From DATMNR01 sp963702765 (GTDB lineage Bacteria; Chloroflexota; Ktedonobacteria; Ktedonobacterales; Ktedonobacteraceae), in the NCBI GenBank assembly GCA_963702765.1, contig CAVPEB010000039.1, positions 20,929 through 84,928 of the forward strand: a stretch of DNA of 64,000 bases, written 5' to 3'. Both the position numbers and the translations under genes were made by a program. The notes beneath the pieces are model-generated. The model was given only the letters and a program-made list of their open reading frames with translations, was not told the DNA's origin and did no database searches. Every line of letters begins with the position of its first letter. The first letter of the stretch is position 1. Shown in pieces: positions 20,821-30,457 of the stretch.

Positions 20821-21267
20821 TTACAACTCTTCGCTATCTATCCAGATCGTAACCGGACCGTCATTACACAACTCGACTTGCATCATTGCTCCAAAGATAC
20901 CGCTTTCAACTGTAAGAGCATACTTCTTACATGCCTCTTTAAAAAGCTCATAAAGTGGAATTGCTGTTGATGGAGGGGCAGCTTTTGTAAAGCCTGGACG
21001 TCTACCACGCCTGACGTCAGCATGAAGAGTAAATTGAGAAACAACTAAAATCTCTCCCTGAACATCCAGCAGGGAGAGATTTATTTTTCCTTGCTGATCT
21101 GAAAATATGCGTAGTTGGACAATTTTATCAACTAAAGTTTTTACTGTATTTCCAGTATCCTCGAGACCTATTCCAAGAAAAATCAGAAGCCCCTTCCCTA
21201 TTTGACCAACTACCTTTTCGTCTACTGTGACGCTGGCATGGCTTACACGCTGTATCAATGCTCGCAT
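20821..21267 (-). CDS. dtd: D-aminoacyl-tRNA deacylase
   Basis: This 148-aa DTD protein hydrolyses D-amino acids mischarged onto tRNA. Both catalytic signatures are present: SQFTLHAD (SQFTL, about residue 77) and NDGPVTIWID (NxGPxT, about 134). Length matches the family. It is convergent with the ABC exporter, whose stop lies 7 bp away. A good promoter lies upstream at 21297-21325. Confidence 0.95.
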   Translation of the reverse strand: MRALIQRVSHASVTVDEKVVGQIGKGLLIFLGIGLEDTGNTVKTLVDKIVQLRIFSDQQGKINLSLLDVQGEILVVSQFTLHADVRRGRRPGFTKAAPPSTAIPLYELFKEACKKYALTVESGIFGAMMQVELCNDGPVTIWIDSEEL

Positions 21268-21296
21268 TTCTTATCCTGTAGCTTTTTGTTTTCTCT

Positions 21297-21325
21297 AGTG
21301 TAGCACTGGAAAATGGAAGAGGCAA
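21297..21325 (-). promoter_or_regulatory. Sigma-70-type promoter for dtd
   Basis: On the minus strand TTGCCT (21320-21325) and TACACT (21297-21302) are separated by 17 bp, with the -10 box about 30 bp upstream of the dtd ATG. Confidence 0.5.
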
Positions 21326-21441
21326 TGGGCGAAGTGGTCCGAACGGGCCTCCTTGCTAATCGGCAAGGAGTTTACCAACTTACGGTATACTATATACGTA
21401 TAGAAAATAAAAAAAGAAAAGTTATAAAGGTACTCTGAGCA

Positions 21442-22005
21442 ATGATGATACTTCTCAATAATGTTTCCTGGATGGGATGGAATGTCTTTCTCGCCCTGAT
21501 TCCACCCATTTTCGGCTGGCTGGTTCTTATAACGCGGCAAAGAGTTCTCAAAGTAGCATGCGCTCTGATCTGGTTCATCTTTTTACCGAACACGCTCTAT
21601 CTGATTACCGATTTGCCTCATATCATCTGGCAATGGCATTACATGCACCATGCCGGGCAAATAGCGTTAGCTTTGCAATATCTTACGCTTGTGCTTATTG
21701 GTCTGATCACTTTTCTCCTGGCGCTCTATCCGGTGGAAAAAGCCCTGTTACGTTCTGCGTGGCTGAAGAATAAATCTCTGATTCCCCTTTTCATTATTGC
21801 GACGAATTTCTTTATTGGCCTGGGGATCGTGCTAGGTAGAGTCCAGAGAATAAATTCCTGGGATATTGTTGTTGATATCCCAAAGGTAATTGGTGCTTCT
21901 CTAAGCATTTTCAATTCACTCGAATTGATTCTATTGGTTTTGTTCTTTGGGGTATTTGCGAATGTGTATTATTTCGTGTGTCGAAAATCGTTCAAGGTGA
22001 ACTGA
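21442..22005 (+). CDS. DUF1361-family membrane protein
   Basis: This 187-aa integral membrane protein has about five to six helices. The N-terminal WMGWNVFLALIPPIFGW and the motif WFIFLPNTLYLITDLPHI are characteristic of DUF1361. The role of this family is not known. It is preceded by an AT-rich stretch with TATACT at 21386-21391. Monocistronic. Confidence 0.82.
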   Translation: MMILLNNVSWMGWNVFLALIPPIFGWLVLITRQRVLKVACALIWFIFLPNTLYLITDLPHIIWQWHYMHHAGQIALALQYLTLVLIGLITFLLALYPVEKALLRSAWLKNKSLIPLFIIATNFFIGLGIVLGRVQRINSWDIVVDIPKVIGASLSIFNSLELILLVLFFGVFANVYYFVCRKSFKVN

Positions 22006-22062
22006 CTCGTTCAGGCTTTTTTCTCTAATGCCGCCTGCGGCGGCAAAGGGAGGGGAGTGAGC

Positions 22063-22234
22063 GGGGACACCCCGCGCCCCGGCAAGGGACTATGTCCCCT
22101 GCACCCCTTACGCAGATGTCTTTGGGAGGCGCCCCGCATCATGTCAGGGGACTATGTTCCCTACACCACACGTCCTCGCACTTGGGAGACACCCCGCGCC
22201 CCGGCAGGGGACGAAGTCCCCTGCACCCCTTACG
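22063..22234. repeat. Tandem GC-rich repeat, 60-61 bp period, about 2.8 copies
   Basis: Three imperfect units start at about 22063, 22124 and 22184. Each holds ACACCCCGCGCCCCGGC, then a small palindrome GGGGACTATGTCCCC or variant, then CTGCACCCCTTACG. Related hairpin sequence recurs near 49440-49485 (GAGGACGAAGTCCTCTGGACTCC), and a looser relative lies near 40515-40555. Confidence 0.75.
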
Positions 22235-22271
22235 TTGGTGCAGGACAAACGCATCTTCGGAAATGCTCTTT

Positions 22272-23511
22272 TTAGTCATTGCGTGTTTGTACTAGTGGAG
22301 GTGCCTTTCGAATATGTGTGTTGAGGGATGCGATGATAGCAAGTACCAGCAGGATTAGCGCGAAGATTATGGCTGTTTGCATGCTACCAAGGGATTGCAT
22401 TAGCACACCGGTCAGAGCGATGCCGACTGGTCGAAGGCTGTACGAAATGAGCCGGAAGGCGCTGTTTACTCGGCCTTGTAACTCGTCTGGTATTAGCGTC
22501 AGGCGATAACTAAACTGCACAATATTGTAAATTGAGTCGACAAGGAAGAAGCAGGCTACGATTGCACCCAGGGCGATGGGAGAGCGTACAAACGCTACCA
22601 GTATCCACACCAGTACATATAGCCACCATAAACCAATAATGGCCTGCCCGTACCTTAAGCGTTTCTGAATGAGTGGAGTAATTGAGGCACCAAAAATACT
22701 GCTCACCCCACCTATTGCAAAAAGGATACCGATAAAAGTAGGTGAGAGGTGTTGTCCCTGTGCCAGAACTATGATCATCAGTGAAAAACCAAAGCCGAGA
22801 GCGCTCCATCCACTATTTAGAAAAGCCATCACTCGTAGGAGTGGTTGGCGCCATAACCACTTCATGCCCTCGACAATCTCTGTTCGTAATTTTCGCGTGG
22901 CTACAACTCTCTCCATCTGAAACTTCGTTTTAATGAAGAGCAAGGAGATAACCGAAACCAGGTAGGAGATAGCGTCGACTAAAAACGGAACTGCCCGGCC
23001 TAGCGTATAAAGTAACACCTCCTAATGGAGGGCCGAGCAGGTTAGTAATGCCAAAGGTGACCTGATTCTGCGAAATAGCAGCGGGAAGTTGCTCTTTAGG
23101 GACTACACGTGGCAAGCTTGCCGTCTCGGCAAGATCAAAGAAGACATAGAGTGAACCTTCAAGTAAGGAGACAATATAGAGTTGCACCAGGGTCAGGTGC
23201 CCGAAAACAAGAGCCACTGGTATACTGGCCATACTTATCGCTCGTCCCGTGTCGCAGAGAATCATGACGCGTTTGCGATTCCAGCGGTCGATGAGCGCAC
23301 CTCCGGGCAGAGTGAAAATGAAGTAGGGCAGTGTTCGAAGGGCACTTGCGAACCCGGCCTGAGCAGGTGAATGGGTGAGTGCCAGCACTAGAAGTGGGAA
23401 GGCGAGTTCTGATACGCCAGAACCAATTGAGGAAATGGTTTGGCCAGACCAGAGCAATAGATAATCCCGGTTATGCCAGAGTGGAAAGCGCCAGCGATTA
23501 GAAGGCTTCAT
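22272..23511 (-). pseudogene. MFS transporter, single-base frameshift
   Basis: This is a roughly 412-aa major facilitator of the MFS_3 (enterobactin-exporter-like) group. The first frame (23511 to about 23015) has LWSGQTISSIGSGVSELAFP and GGALIDRWNRKRVMI, the classic TM2-3 loop motif. The second frame (to 22272) has LRTEIVEGMKWLWRQPLLR and GRVNSAFRLISYSLRP. They join at GPPLGG-LLYTLGRAVPFLVDA with one extra base near 23013. Twelve TM helices are expected. The substrate is unknown; drug efflux is usual for the group. Confidence 0.85.
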
Positions 23512-23958
23512 GTCGTTTCACTCAAATGAATTATATTAGTGAACTTGAGTTGAAAAAAAGATTGTTTTAGGCTGCCTCTATTACGAGTAAAGTGAAAGCA
23601 GAGTTTCAAGTTCATGCTTCTCATCCTCGTATTTGTATGAGTGATGGTACTTAGCGAATATATGTGCAGAGGAATGTTATAATAGCCAGCACAAATAGAC
23701 CCATCGCGTAGGCTAAAGCTGATTATATACTACCCTGTTTGCATTTCGAATGCGATGGCTAATCTGATCTGAGTCAACTTCTGTTGGAGGAACTAGATGG
23801 AACAGGAAGATACATATACACGACTGATCGCGTTTCTTGATGAGCGTGAGGTGGCATACCGCTTGATCGATCATGCTGCCGAAGGACGCACTGAAGTGGT
23901 GAGCCCCATGCGTGGGAATGAACTTTCACAGGCGGCGAAGTGCATTGTATTGATGGTG

Positions 23959-24110
23959 ACACTCCGCGTCGGCTAAAGCCGAGCAGCTTCTGACACTGTG
24001 CCGTAGTCGGATTCGTGAGATATGTGGCGTAGCCACTACTCAAAGTGAATCTGTAGTTGGGACGCAATATCTGAGAGGGGCGCGCCCATCCGGCGCCTTC
24101 CTCTCCGGGC
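23959..24110 (-). ncRNA. Predicted omega-RNA (reRNA) at 3' end of tnpB
   Basis: This is inference from TnpB biology: the guide RNA is transcribed from the 3' part of tnpB through the element's right end, on the same strand. The element end carries CGGCTTTAGCCG and GC-rich stems. The guide would be the flanking minus-strand sequence, 5'-CACCATCAATACAATGCACT-3' (reverse complement of 23939-23958). The 5' boundary is a guess. Confidence 0.45.
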
Positions 24111-25643
24111 GGTGCCATGCCCGTTGGCATGATCTCCACGCCTTGCCGCAGGAATAGATGGTCCCATCTGGCGTTTGGCATCCTGGGAGATCCCAACACC
24201 TGAGCCTTTCGGCTCCCTCTTCGCACGTCGCACAAGAGCATGAGGCTTTTCCTTCAAAGATGCTTGCGTGCGCTCGATCAAGCGCTGTCCGACTCTCAGG
24301 CTGGCATTTCTGTCGGCGTGGTCGCGCATCTGGCACTGTGGGCAGAAGCAGAGGGCGGCGCCGGGAGTATAGCCCTCCTGGGGGTGTCTCTGGTTGTAGC
24401 GCACGACCAGGCCATGACAACGATGGCATTCCCGGCTCGTATTGCGCGGATTTACACGGGCCGTGATGATACCGCCTAGATTCCACGCCTTGTACTTTGA
24501 GGAGCGGAAAATGCGGCCCTTCATCCAGTAGGCCCGTTTCGTATTGCCCCGACGCGAATACCTGCCCTGCTCTGGTCGCAGGTTGCCTAGATGCTCGAAG
24601 ACGAGAATACTCGCCCTGTGCTTGGTGGCGAACTGGACAATGCGGCTGCTCACCAGGTGCGCGATCTGTTCGTCCACGTGCCTGATTTTGGCCCAGAGGT
24701 CGGCATTGTCCTGTTCGTTCTCGGCAATGATGCCAGTCTGAGATCGGTTGCGCGCAATACGTCCAAGCAGTTTCTTCCTACAGCCCGATACCGCTGTGCC
24801 CTTCCCAATGAAGGAAGTAGCCAGGATGGTGCCGTCAACGGTCTGGACGCTGCACACAGCTAAGTGATGATCAAGATTGAGATCGACCGCACATAGACGT
24901 GTATCGGCGGCGGTGAGTTGCTCTCTGACTTTTGCGGGCGCTTCGAATGTCTTTTCGATAGGGGTATGCAACCACCAGCGATCTCCCCTGCGGACGAGTT
25001 GCGGACTGCCCATCAGATCACCATCGGGGAGATCGCGACCGCGCGTGTGTATTTTGAGCCAGGACCAGCACGAGCCGGTCCAGACCTTGAGCATGATAGA
25101 ACGGGTACAACGCTCGCGCCAAAGGCTTGCGTAGAAGAGAGCGGACTTATTCCAAGATCGGGGCGGGACTGGTGGCCGCCCCCTGAACGGCCGACTCTTG
25201 CCCTTCTTCGTTTGGTTGGCTTCGTGTTTCTCCTTACGTGCTCGCCATTGTTTGAGAGAGGAGAAGAAGGAGCGAGCCGAGCCGAGCGCGGCATTGATAG
25301 CAGCGCGTCGGAACAGAGCAGGGATATCTGGCGCGAGATCGGTGAGTGGCGTGATCGGATTGGGGTTGGACTCCGTTGTATGCGTGAGTTTCTCCAGGGC
25401 CGTGAGGGCCTCCTTATTTTTGAGGGCAAGAATACCTTCGTGTGCCTGGATGACTTCAAAATAAAAGGCCACGACCAGATTGAAGAGGGCCTGGTTTGCC
25501 GCGAAGTAGGCAGCATACTGCGGCGGATAGTGTAACGCCTGCCTGATGGTTTTCGTGGCTTTTGCCAGTTTCAGTCCCTCCTCTCGCAAAATAGAGTGTC
25601 TCTCTCTGAGAGCATACCAGACTGATTTGAAATTGTCAAACAT
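24036..25643 (-). CDS. tnpB: TnpB-like RuvC nuclease (OrfB, IS605 type)
   Basis: This is a roughly 535-aa RNA-guided nuclease of the TnpB family. RuvC residues are in place: Asp254 in CAVDLNLDHH, Glu350 in ILVFEHLGNL, and Asp444 in the MRDHADRNAS block. A zinc finger has CHRCHG and CPQCQ. It is longer than typical TnpB (about 400 aa), with an extended N-terminal helical region and a basic C-terminal tail that probably overlaps the omega-RNA coding strand. ATG 25643 (MFDNFKSVWYAL) is preferred over the GTG at 25691. The active site is intact, so the protein may be functional. It would cut or maintain the donor site guided by RNA transcribed past the left end. Confidence 0.85.
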   Translation of the reverse strand: MFDNFKSVWYALRERHSILREEGLKLAKATKTIRQALHYPPQYAAYFAANQALFNLVVAFYFEVIQAHEGILALKNKEALTALEKLTHTTESNPNPITPLTDLAPDIPALFRRAAINAALGSARSFFSSLKQWRARKEKHEANQTKKGKSRPFRGRPPVPPRSWNKSALFYASLWRERCTRSIMLKVWTGSCWSWLKIHTRGRDLPDGDLMGSPQLVRRGDRWWLHTPIEKTFEAPAKVREQLTAADTRLCAVDLNLDHHLAVCSVQTVDGTILATSFIGKGTAVSGCRKKLLGRIARNRSQTGIIAENEQDNADLWAKIRHVDEQIAHLVSSRIVQFATKHRASILVFEHLGNLRPEQGRYSRRGNTKRAYWMKGRIFRSSKYKAWNLGGIITARVNPRNTSRECHRCHGLVVRYNQRHPQEGYTPGAALCFCPQCQMRDHADRNASLRVGQRLIERTQASLKEKPHALVRRAKREPKGSGVGISQDAKRQMGPSIPAARRGDHANGHGTARRGRRRMGAPLSDIASQLQIHFE

Positions 25644-26520
25644 GCGTTCTATATAGTACCCTCTTTTACTAGAGCTAAAGCCCAATAACACGCCTCACCA
25701 CGGTCTAAAGAACCGTGGCTTGCGGCGGGCTAAAGCCCTATCCAGTCAAAATAGGGAAGAAGATTACCAGGTATATCCTTGCCGTTGTCCCCGGCGATAC
25801 AATGGTGGATTTCCAGGCGATCAAGACGCTATTTGGAAGCACCTATGTCGCGTTTGCCTCGTCAGACATAGCTGAACGGCTGGCAGGCAGTGTTGCGGGC
25901 ACAATCCTGCCGTTTTCTTTCAACGAGGAACTGGAACTGGTCGTCGATCCCTCGCTGCTTGAGAACGACGAGATCTACTTCAACGCGGCGCGCCTGGACC
26001 GCTCGATGGTGTTGAGCACGCGTGACTACATTGCTGTAGCGCAGCCACGCCTTGGGCATATTGCCAGGGGCCGATAGTATTCGATGGAGATGAAGGATAG
26101 AAGGCGAACCAGATAGCAATTTCCTTGACTCAGGCTCTTTTTTAGTCTATGGTCTTGTTAGACCAGAGTTCAGGATAGTGACATTTTGCCTTTCCTTTTA
26201 TGCATATTGGTGCTTATGCTGTCGGAAAGACCATAAATTCGCCACTTCTGACTCATAAAATCGCCAGTTAATTGAGCTGAATCAGAATGTATGTTCTTGG
26301 TTTTTCAGGCGCATAACTTGGCTCTGACACAGCTTTGGTGATAAGCTCATCAATAGATTGGTCAAGGAAATAGATCGTCAGTGTGGCGGTGCCGTGCATG
26401 TGGTGACATGGTGCTCCTCGCTTGCTGTTTGTGAGATACTGATTCTCAACAAACACAGCCCTCCCTCATCCAGAGAAGAGAGTTCTTCCTGGTTGAGAAA
26501 ACAGGCAAAGAGGAGATCAG

Positions 26521-26967
26521 ATGAATAGCGAGCAAGAAAAAGCCAGGCTCTTGCAACTGCACAGAAGTGCTTTGCAAGCCCACCTGGAGAAGGATGCTGG
26601 GGCCTTTCTGGCTGCGTATGCCTCCCAGTGGTATGATGTCCGCACGGCAGGAATCCGGCTTCGTACCAAAGAGGAAGCATTGCCTGCCATCGACCAGTAT
26701 TTCCGGCGAACCCACTTCGCCGACATCAGGGAGGTGACTGCTCCAATCATTCATCTCTCTGCAGATGCCAGCATGGCATGGGTCATTGGAGAAATGCGCG
26801 TGCGCGCGTCTCAGGAGGTATCTGATGAGGAAGAACGGGACTTCTCGTTCCGGTGCGCCTGGGTGTCCATCTATGAAAAACACGAGGGCCAATGGGCACA
26901 GGTGGTCGATGCCTCCTTCTTCCAGTGCCAAACAACTGACGAGGAAAGCGGCAGGAGAACAGGCTAA
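26521..26967 (+). CDS. NTF2-like/DUF4440-type protein, ISL3 passenger
   Basis: This 148-aa protein has a cone-shaped NTF2-like fold pattern: LHRSALQAHLEKDAGAFLAAYA at the N-terminus, RTKEEALPAIDQYFRRT in the middle, and a C-terminal beta strand pair FSFRCAWVSIYEKHEGQWAQVVDASFF. GAGGAGATCAG precedes the ATG. It lies inside the terminal repeats of the ISL3-like element, on the strand opposite the transposase, so it is carried cargo. The fold hosts enzymes and binding proteins; no specific function can be assigned. Confidence 0.78.
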   Translation: MNSEQEKARLLQLHRSALQAHLEKDAGAFLAAYASQWYDVRTAGIRLRTKEEALPAIDQYFRRTHFADIREVTAPIIHLSADASMAWVIGEMRVRASQEVSDEEERDFSFRCAWVSIYEKHEGQWAQVVDASFFQCQTTDEESGRRTG

Positions 26968-26981
26968 CAAACTGTATCGTC

Positions 26982-28600
26982 TTAGATGCGGTGAAGCACC
27001 CGTTGACGCAACAGGGCAAATCCTGCCTTGCCGTACATCATGCGCTTGATCAGCTTCACCCTGGTTACATGGCCCTCGACCTGTCCGTTATTGATGGCCA
27101 GAGTTAAGCCGGCTTGCACAGCGTCTTTATCTCGCTCAACGCCGTGTGCGAAGCTCTCAAGCTCAGGCAGCCCGCTCTCGTGAACCTGAGTCAGCCAGGC
27201 ATCCAGGCGCTCTCCTTCTCGCTTGCGCATCATCGCCAGAAAGTCCTGAACGAGCTGGTAGGTCGCATCAAGAGACGGAACTGCCAGGCGGAAAGCAGCC
27301 AGATGCTCTCGTTGGATCTCCTCCAAAGTGTCTGCACGACGCATAAACAGCGAGACCGCCGCTGTCGAACTGTAGTGTGGCAGGCGTTGAACTGGTGCGG
27401 TAGCTTCCATCTCATGCGTTTTCAGCGTTTTTAGAAAGCGATAGACCATGCGTTGTGATCCTGGATACCCTTGGGCCGCGATTTCGCGCCAAATTTGGGA
27501 GCCGTTGCGCTCCCCTTCTTTCCAACGTGTGAGCACATAGGGCGCATATGCATCGCGCATCACTCGCATATTTGCGCCGTAGTCTCGTGTCAGGAGCCAC
27601 TCCCCGGTGCAACCAGTAACGGACGGTTCGCTCGCTGATCGCCATTCGACGGGCAATCTCCTTGGTGGTCAAGCCTTGCTTGTGGAGGCTTTCAAGCTGT
27701 TGATAGCGCGCTTCTCGCTCGGCACGTCGTGTAGAGATCGCTCGTTCGACCTGTACCCCTGGAGTAGGACGCCATTCCTCGACCGATACTGGGCCTTGTA
27801 CTTGCACCGCTGGCGCCGCTTCTGTTCCCTGAGGAGCGGCTTTGAGCTCTGTGAGGACACGGGCCAGCAGTTCCTGCACTGCTTCCGAGAGGTTTTTGGC
27901 CACATGGAACCGATCGGCCACCTGAATCGCTTGGGGAGCACCACGAGAGGCGGCGCTGGCATACTCGCTGCCTCGATCGCGACTCACATGGGTAATTTCG
28001 GAATGGGTTTGCATCCAGATCTTCGCGGTTTCTGCCTGACGGTCTGGCAACAGATCAATGACGCGGGTGGGTGTCCAGGTCCACCAGGACGGTGCCAAAC
28101 GTTCTGCCGCGCAGAAATGAGAAATCATCGATGCCCAAACAATGCACCTGCTCTGCTGGCTTGGTTGGGAGAGCCATGACGCGCCGAACAATCGTCATCC
28201 ACGAAGTCGTCATGCCAAGACGAGAGGCCAGCCGTGCGCCCAATCTGCCACAGGTGGCTAATCCAATCGCTTGTATGGCCTGGTACAGCCGTGTCGTCAT
28301 TTGGGCCCACGGAGCGACCAGCTGAGGGAGCCGTTCTGCAAAGATCTTTCGTGCGCAGTCGGCCGTGTCGCAAAAGAACGTGCGGACGTGAAGCATTAAG
28401 TGCACCTGTTGACCTGCACAAGGCAGATCTTTCACCATACGGCTGTACCGACTATGCATTCGTGTGGCTGGTTGTGCACACAGAGGGCAGGGAGAGCCAC
28501 TAGAGGTTGCTGTGAGGTGGAGCACAAGCTGACCATTGCCCATTTCCAGACTGCTCAGCTCTAACCCTTCCCCCAAGAGAAGGAATTGAGGGGTTTCCAT
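26982..28600 (-). pseudogene. ISL3-family transposase, two frameshifts
   Basis: This is a DDE transposase of about 540 aa in three frames. The N-terminal zinc region has SGSPCPLCAQPATRMHSRYSR, then LPCAGQQVHLMLHVRTFFCDTADC. The catalytic part starts CLGIDDFSFLRGRTFGTVLVDLD and continues ITHVSRDRGSEYASA and VADRFHVAKNLSEAV. An HTH insert (TTKEIARRMAISERTVRYWL) follows, then the C-terminal block with LTLAINNGQVEGHVTRVKLIKRMMYG (the DDE glutamate). Breaks are near 28065 (an extra base in GGG) and about 27560-27605. The catalytic D, D, E positions survive. Confidence 0.85.
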
Positions 28601-28745
28601 TGCTACATAGACATCCTTTTCTTTTCGTCTTTGCTGGAAAAACGAGTGAAAAAGGCCAAGGTATCAGGCACATGAGCAAGCTGCCTCCAACGAAGTTGTT
28701 TGAGGATAATATTGATGAGCTTATCACCAAAGCTGTGTCAGAGCC

Positions 28746-29423
28746 CTATCTTTGCCCACATTTCAAATTGACTCGTAAACCTGCCCGAAAAAGTTGCATA
28801 CACACAATCCCGAAATTTCCTCCACGAATTTGCGTTTCACGCCTGAAATCGGGCGAACAAGTGCGTCAACACCTTGTTTTTGGTCTCAAAGTTGAGTATG
28901 CTCTAAGCAGTGAAGTATTCACTTGTTTTTTGGGGAGGGTTTGACATCTATGCCAGTGTGCTGCTAACTCCATCCTGTTTCCTGTTCACACAGTGAAACA
29001 GACGTGACCATTCTTGCTTCCATCTATCGCGTGTCTCTCATCAGGCATGAGCGCTCAGCCGTTCTATGCCTGGAATGCCGCAGGGCATGATTCCTGCTCG
29101 ACGGCCCTTCTGGCGAGGCCTATGCGAGACGGCGGATAGTGATAACGCAAGCAGCAGGATGGTGGGAAGCCGATATGGAGAAGCGTGCGGCAAAGAGGTG
29201 TCAGGCATGGAACTCCGGCGAACGCATCGCTGATGTTGCCCATCCACCACACGCACCCGCAGATGGATGCCATCTTTTCCCCTGTCGTGGCAGCCGCATA
29301 TTCGATCATTGTGCAAGCGATGACCTGCGCTCTCTCCTCCCTCTTTCTGCCCCATCGTTTCCTCGCGCGAGTTGATCCGATCGTGCTGTTTTTTCTCTTA
29401 GAAACAAGCAAGGAGTACCTATC
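28746..29423. other. Intergenic region after the ISL3-like element
   Basis: No supported gene; short overlapping frames on both strands lack family features. It is mildly AT-rich on the left and GC-richer on the right. The last 25 bases carry the dinB-like ribosome site. Confidence 0.45.
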
Positions 29424-30021
29424 ATGACAGAACATCAGCTTTCACTCCTCCCCTTCTATGCGGGTTGGGGTACCTACCAGCAGCGTCTTGTCGCGGCCAT
29501 CGCGCCCCTTACACGAGAGCAGCTTGCCTTGCGCAACACGCCGCACAACTGGTCGATTGGCATGTACGCGACGCATATTGTTGCAGATCGCGCCTGGTGG
29601 TTCCACGCACGAATGGGTGAGGGGAGCGACGATCTGACTTCCCTCGAATTATGGGCTCTGGGAGTCTGTGAGGCGGACGTGGATCCATTCCACACGGCGG
29701 CAGAACTGGTTGCCGGACTGGAGAAGACCTGGCAAATGATCGAGAAGACGCTTGACCGCCTGACCCCTGCTGATCTTGCGCAGGTCTTCCCGCCTCTGGA
29801 TGAGGCGGAACGTGTGCGTCACGCGAAACTGGTCGAGCCTGCGCTCCAGCCATTCGCCCAGATGTGGCTGGGTGCGGCGGCTCTTTCTGGAGAAGTGGGA
29901 CCCGCAGTATTCACGCCAGTCGATCATCTGGGGTGTGCTCGAACATGACATCCATCACGGCAGCGAAATCTCCACCATTCTCGGCGTACACGGCCTGCCA
30001 GTAGTCGAGGTTGGCCTATAG
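29424..30021 (+). pseudogene. DinB/YfiT-like four-helix metal protein, frameshifted
   Basis: This DinB-superfamily protein is about 198 aa. The first frame has LLPFYAGWGTYQQRLVAAIAPLTREQL and HNWSIGMYATHIVADRAWWF (first metal His). The second frame has SIIWGVLEHDIHHGSEISTILGVHGLP, holding the paired His of the metal site. The frames must switch between about 29850 and 29925. AAGGAGTACCTATC precedes the ATG. DinB-like proteins include bacillithiol transferases and thiol-dependent enzymes; the substrate is unknown. Confidence 0.8.
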
Positions 30022-30091
30022 TCGAGTTGGATTAAGAACAGGAACGTCTTCAGTTCCCCTCTCTCATCGGTGGATAGGTTGTAATGATGCG

Positions 30092-30131
30092 GTCGCTTCA
30101 GCGACAGGGGCGCCCCTGTCGCTGAAGCGAC
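30092..30131. repeat. 40-bp perfect palindrome with nested palindromic arms
   Basis: GTCGCTTCAGCGACAGGGGC (30092-30111) is followed with no spacer by its exact reverse complement (30112-30131). Each arm contains its own inverted repeat GTCGCT-TC-AGCGAC, so the region can fold as one long hairpin or as two small ones. Confidence 0.9.
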
Positions 30132-30168
30132 ATTCCATCTCACATGGACCGAAAAAGGGGAAAGACTG

Positions 30169-30285
30169 GATGGAGAGTACACATGTCTGCCTGAAGATGG
30201 ATTGGTGGCACTAAAACCGGCCAATGTGACCTATGAGGAAGCTGCCGCAGTTCCTGTTGGGGGAATTCTGGCATTGCTCATTTTG
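30169..30285 (+). pseudogene. Fragment of an MDR/quinone oxidoreductase gene
   Basis: One frame reads GEYTCLPEDGLVALKPANVT then YEEAAAVPVGGILALLIL, which matches the segment before the nucleotide-binding domain of zinc-less MDR dehydrogenases. Neither the N-terminal nor the Rossmann part is present. It lies about 200 bp upstream of a complete MDR gene and is less similar to it than a fresh duplication would be. Confidence 0.7.
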
Positions 30286-30457
30286 TATACCGAGAGCCAG
30301 GTCCTTATAGCCGATATCTGTATACCATCAGATGGCCCAGTATGCAAGGCAACCGGGAAAATAAAGATTATAACAGTAATTTTTTCTGTAAAAATGCTGT
30401 TGCTTCAATGGATGAGGTATGTTACACTTGGGCTTATTGATTCCTATTGTAAAGATA

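Larger units (their letters stand above)
23959..25747 (-). mobile_element. IS200/IS605-type element carrying tnpB only
   Basis: Boundaries are set by the interrupted host gene (ambiguous by one A). Subterminal palindromes occur at both ends: CGGCTTTAGCCG near the 3' (left) end and GGGCTTTAGCCC plus CCACGGTTCTTTAGACCGTGG near the 5' (right) end. This is as expected for Y1-transposase recognition. No tnpA is present, so movement needs a transposase in trans. No target-site duplication was found, which is typical of this family. Confidence 0.82.
23797..26077 (+). pseudogene. YbaK/EbsC-type aminoacyl-tRNA deacylase gene split by TnpB element
   Basis: The left part (23797-23958) encodes MEQEDTYTRLIAFLDEREVAYRLIDH through ELSQAAKCIVLMV, the N-terminal half of a YbaK/ProX-like deacylase, with TTGGAGG before the ATG. 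The right part (25748-26077) continues in frame as KIGKKITRYILAVVPGDTMVDF to DYIAVAQPRLG. Removing 23959-25747 restores a continuous 163-aa protein, the usual length. Family members hydrolyse mischarged tRNAs. Nothing else in the gene is damaged, so the insertion is recent. Confidence 0.85.
26320..28745. mobile_element. ISL3-like insertion element with passenger gene
   Basis: Perfect 35-bp terminal inverted repeats: 26320-26354 begins GGCTCTGACACAGCTTTGGT and its exact reverse complement is at 28711-28745. ISL3 elements begin GGCTCT/GGGTCT, which matches. The 2.4-kb interior holds a frameshifted ISL3 transposase on the minus strand and an NTF2-like gene on the plus strand. The immediate 8-bp flanks (CATAACTT and CTATCTTT) are not an obvious target duplication, so the flanks may have been rearranged. 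Confidence 0.78.

Noticed and set aside
22063..22234. Repeat array as a possible CRISPR
   Set aside because: Three imperfect GC-rich units with period 60-61 bp, no conserved 23-40 bp repeat with variable spacers, and no cas genes in the window.
26312..28753. Target-site duplication for the ISL3-like element
   Set aside because: The 8-bp flanks CATAACTT and CTATCTTT do not match well enough.
29041..29435. Overlapping open frames on both strands upstream of the DinB-like gene
   Set aside because: Cys/Arg-rich, no ribosome site, no family signature; they look like chance frames.
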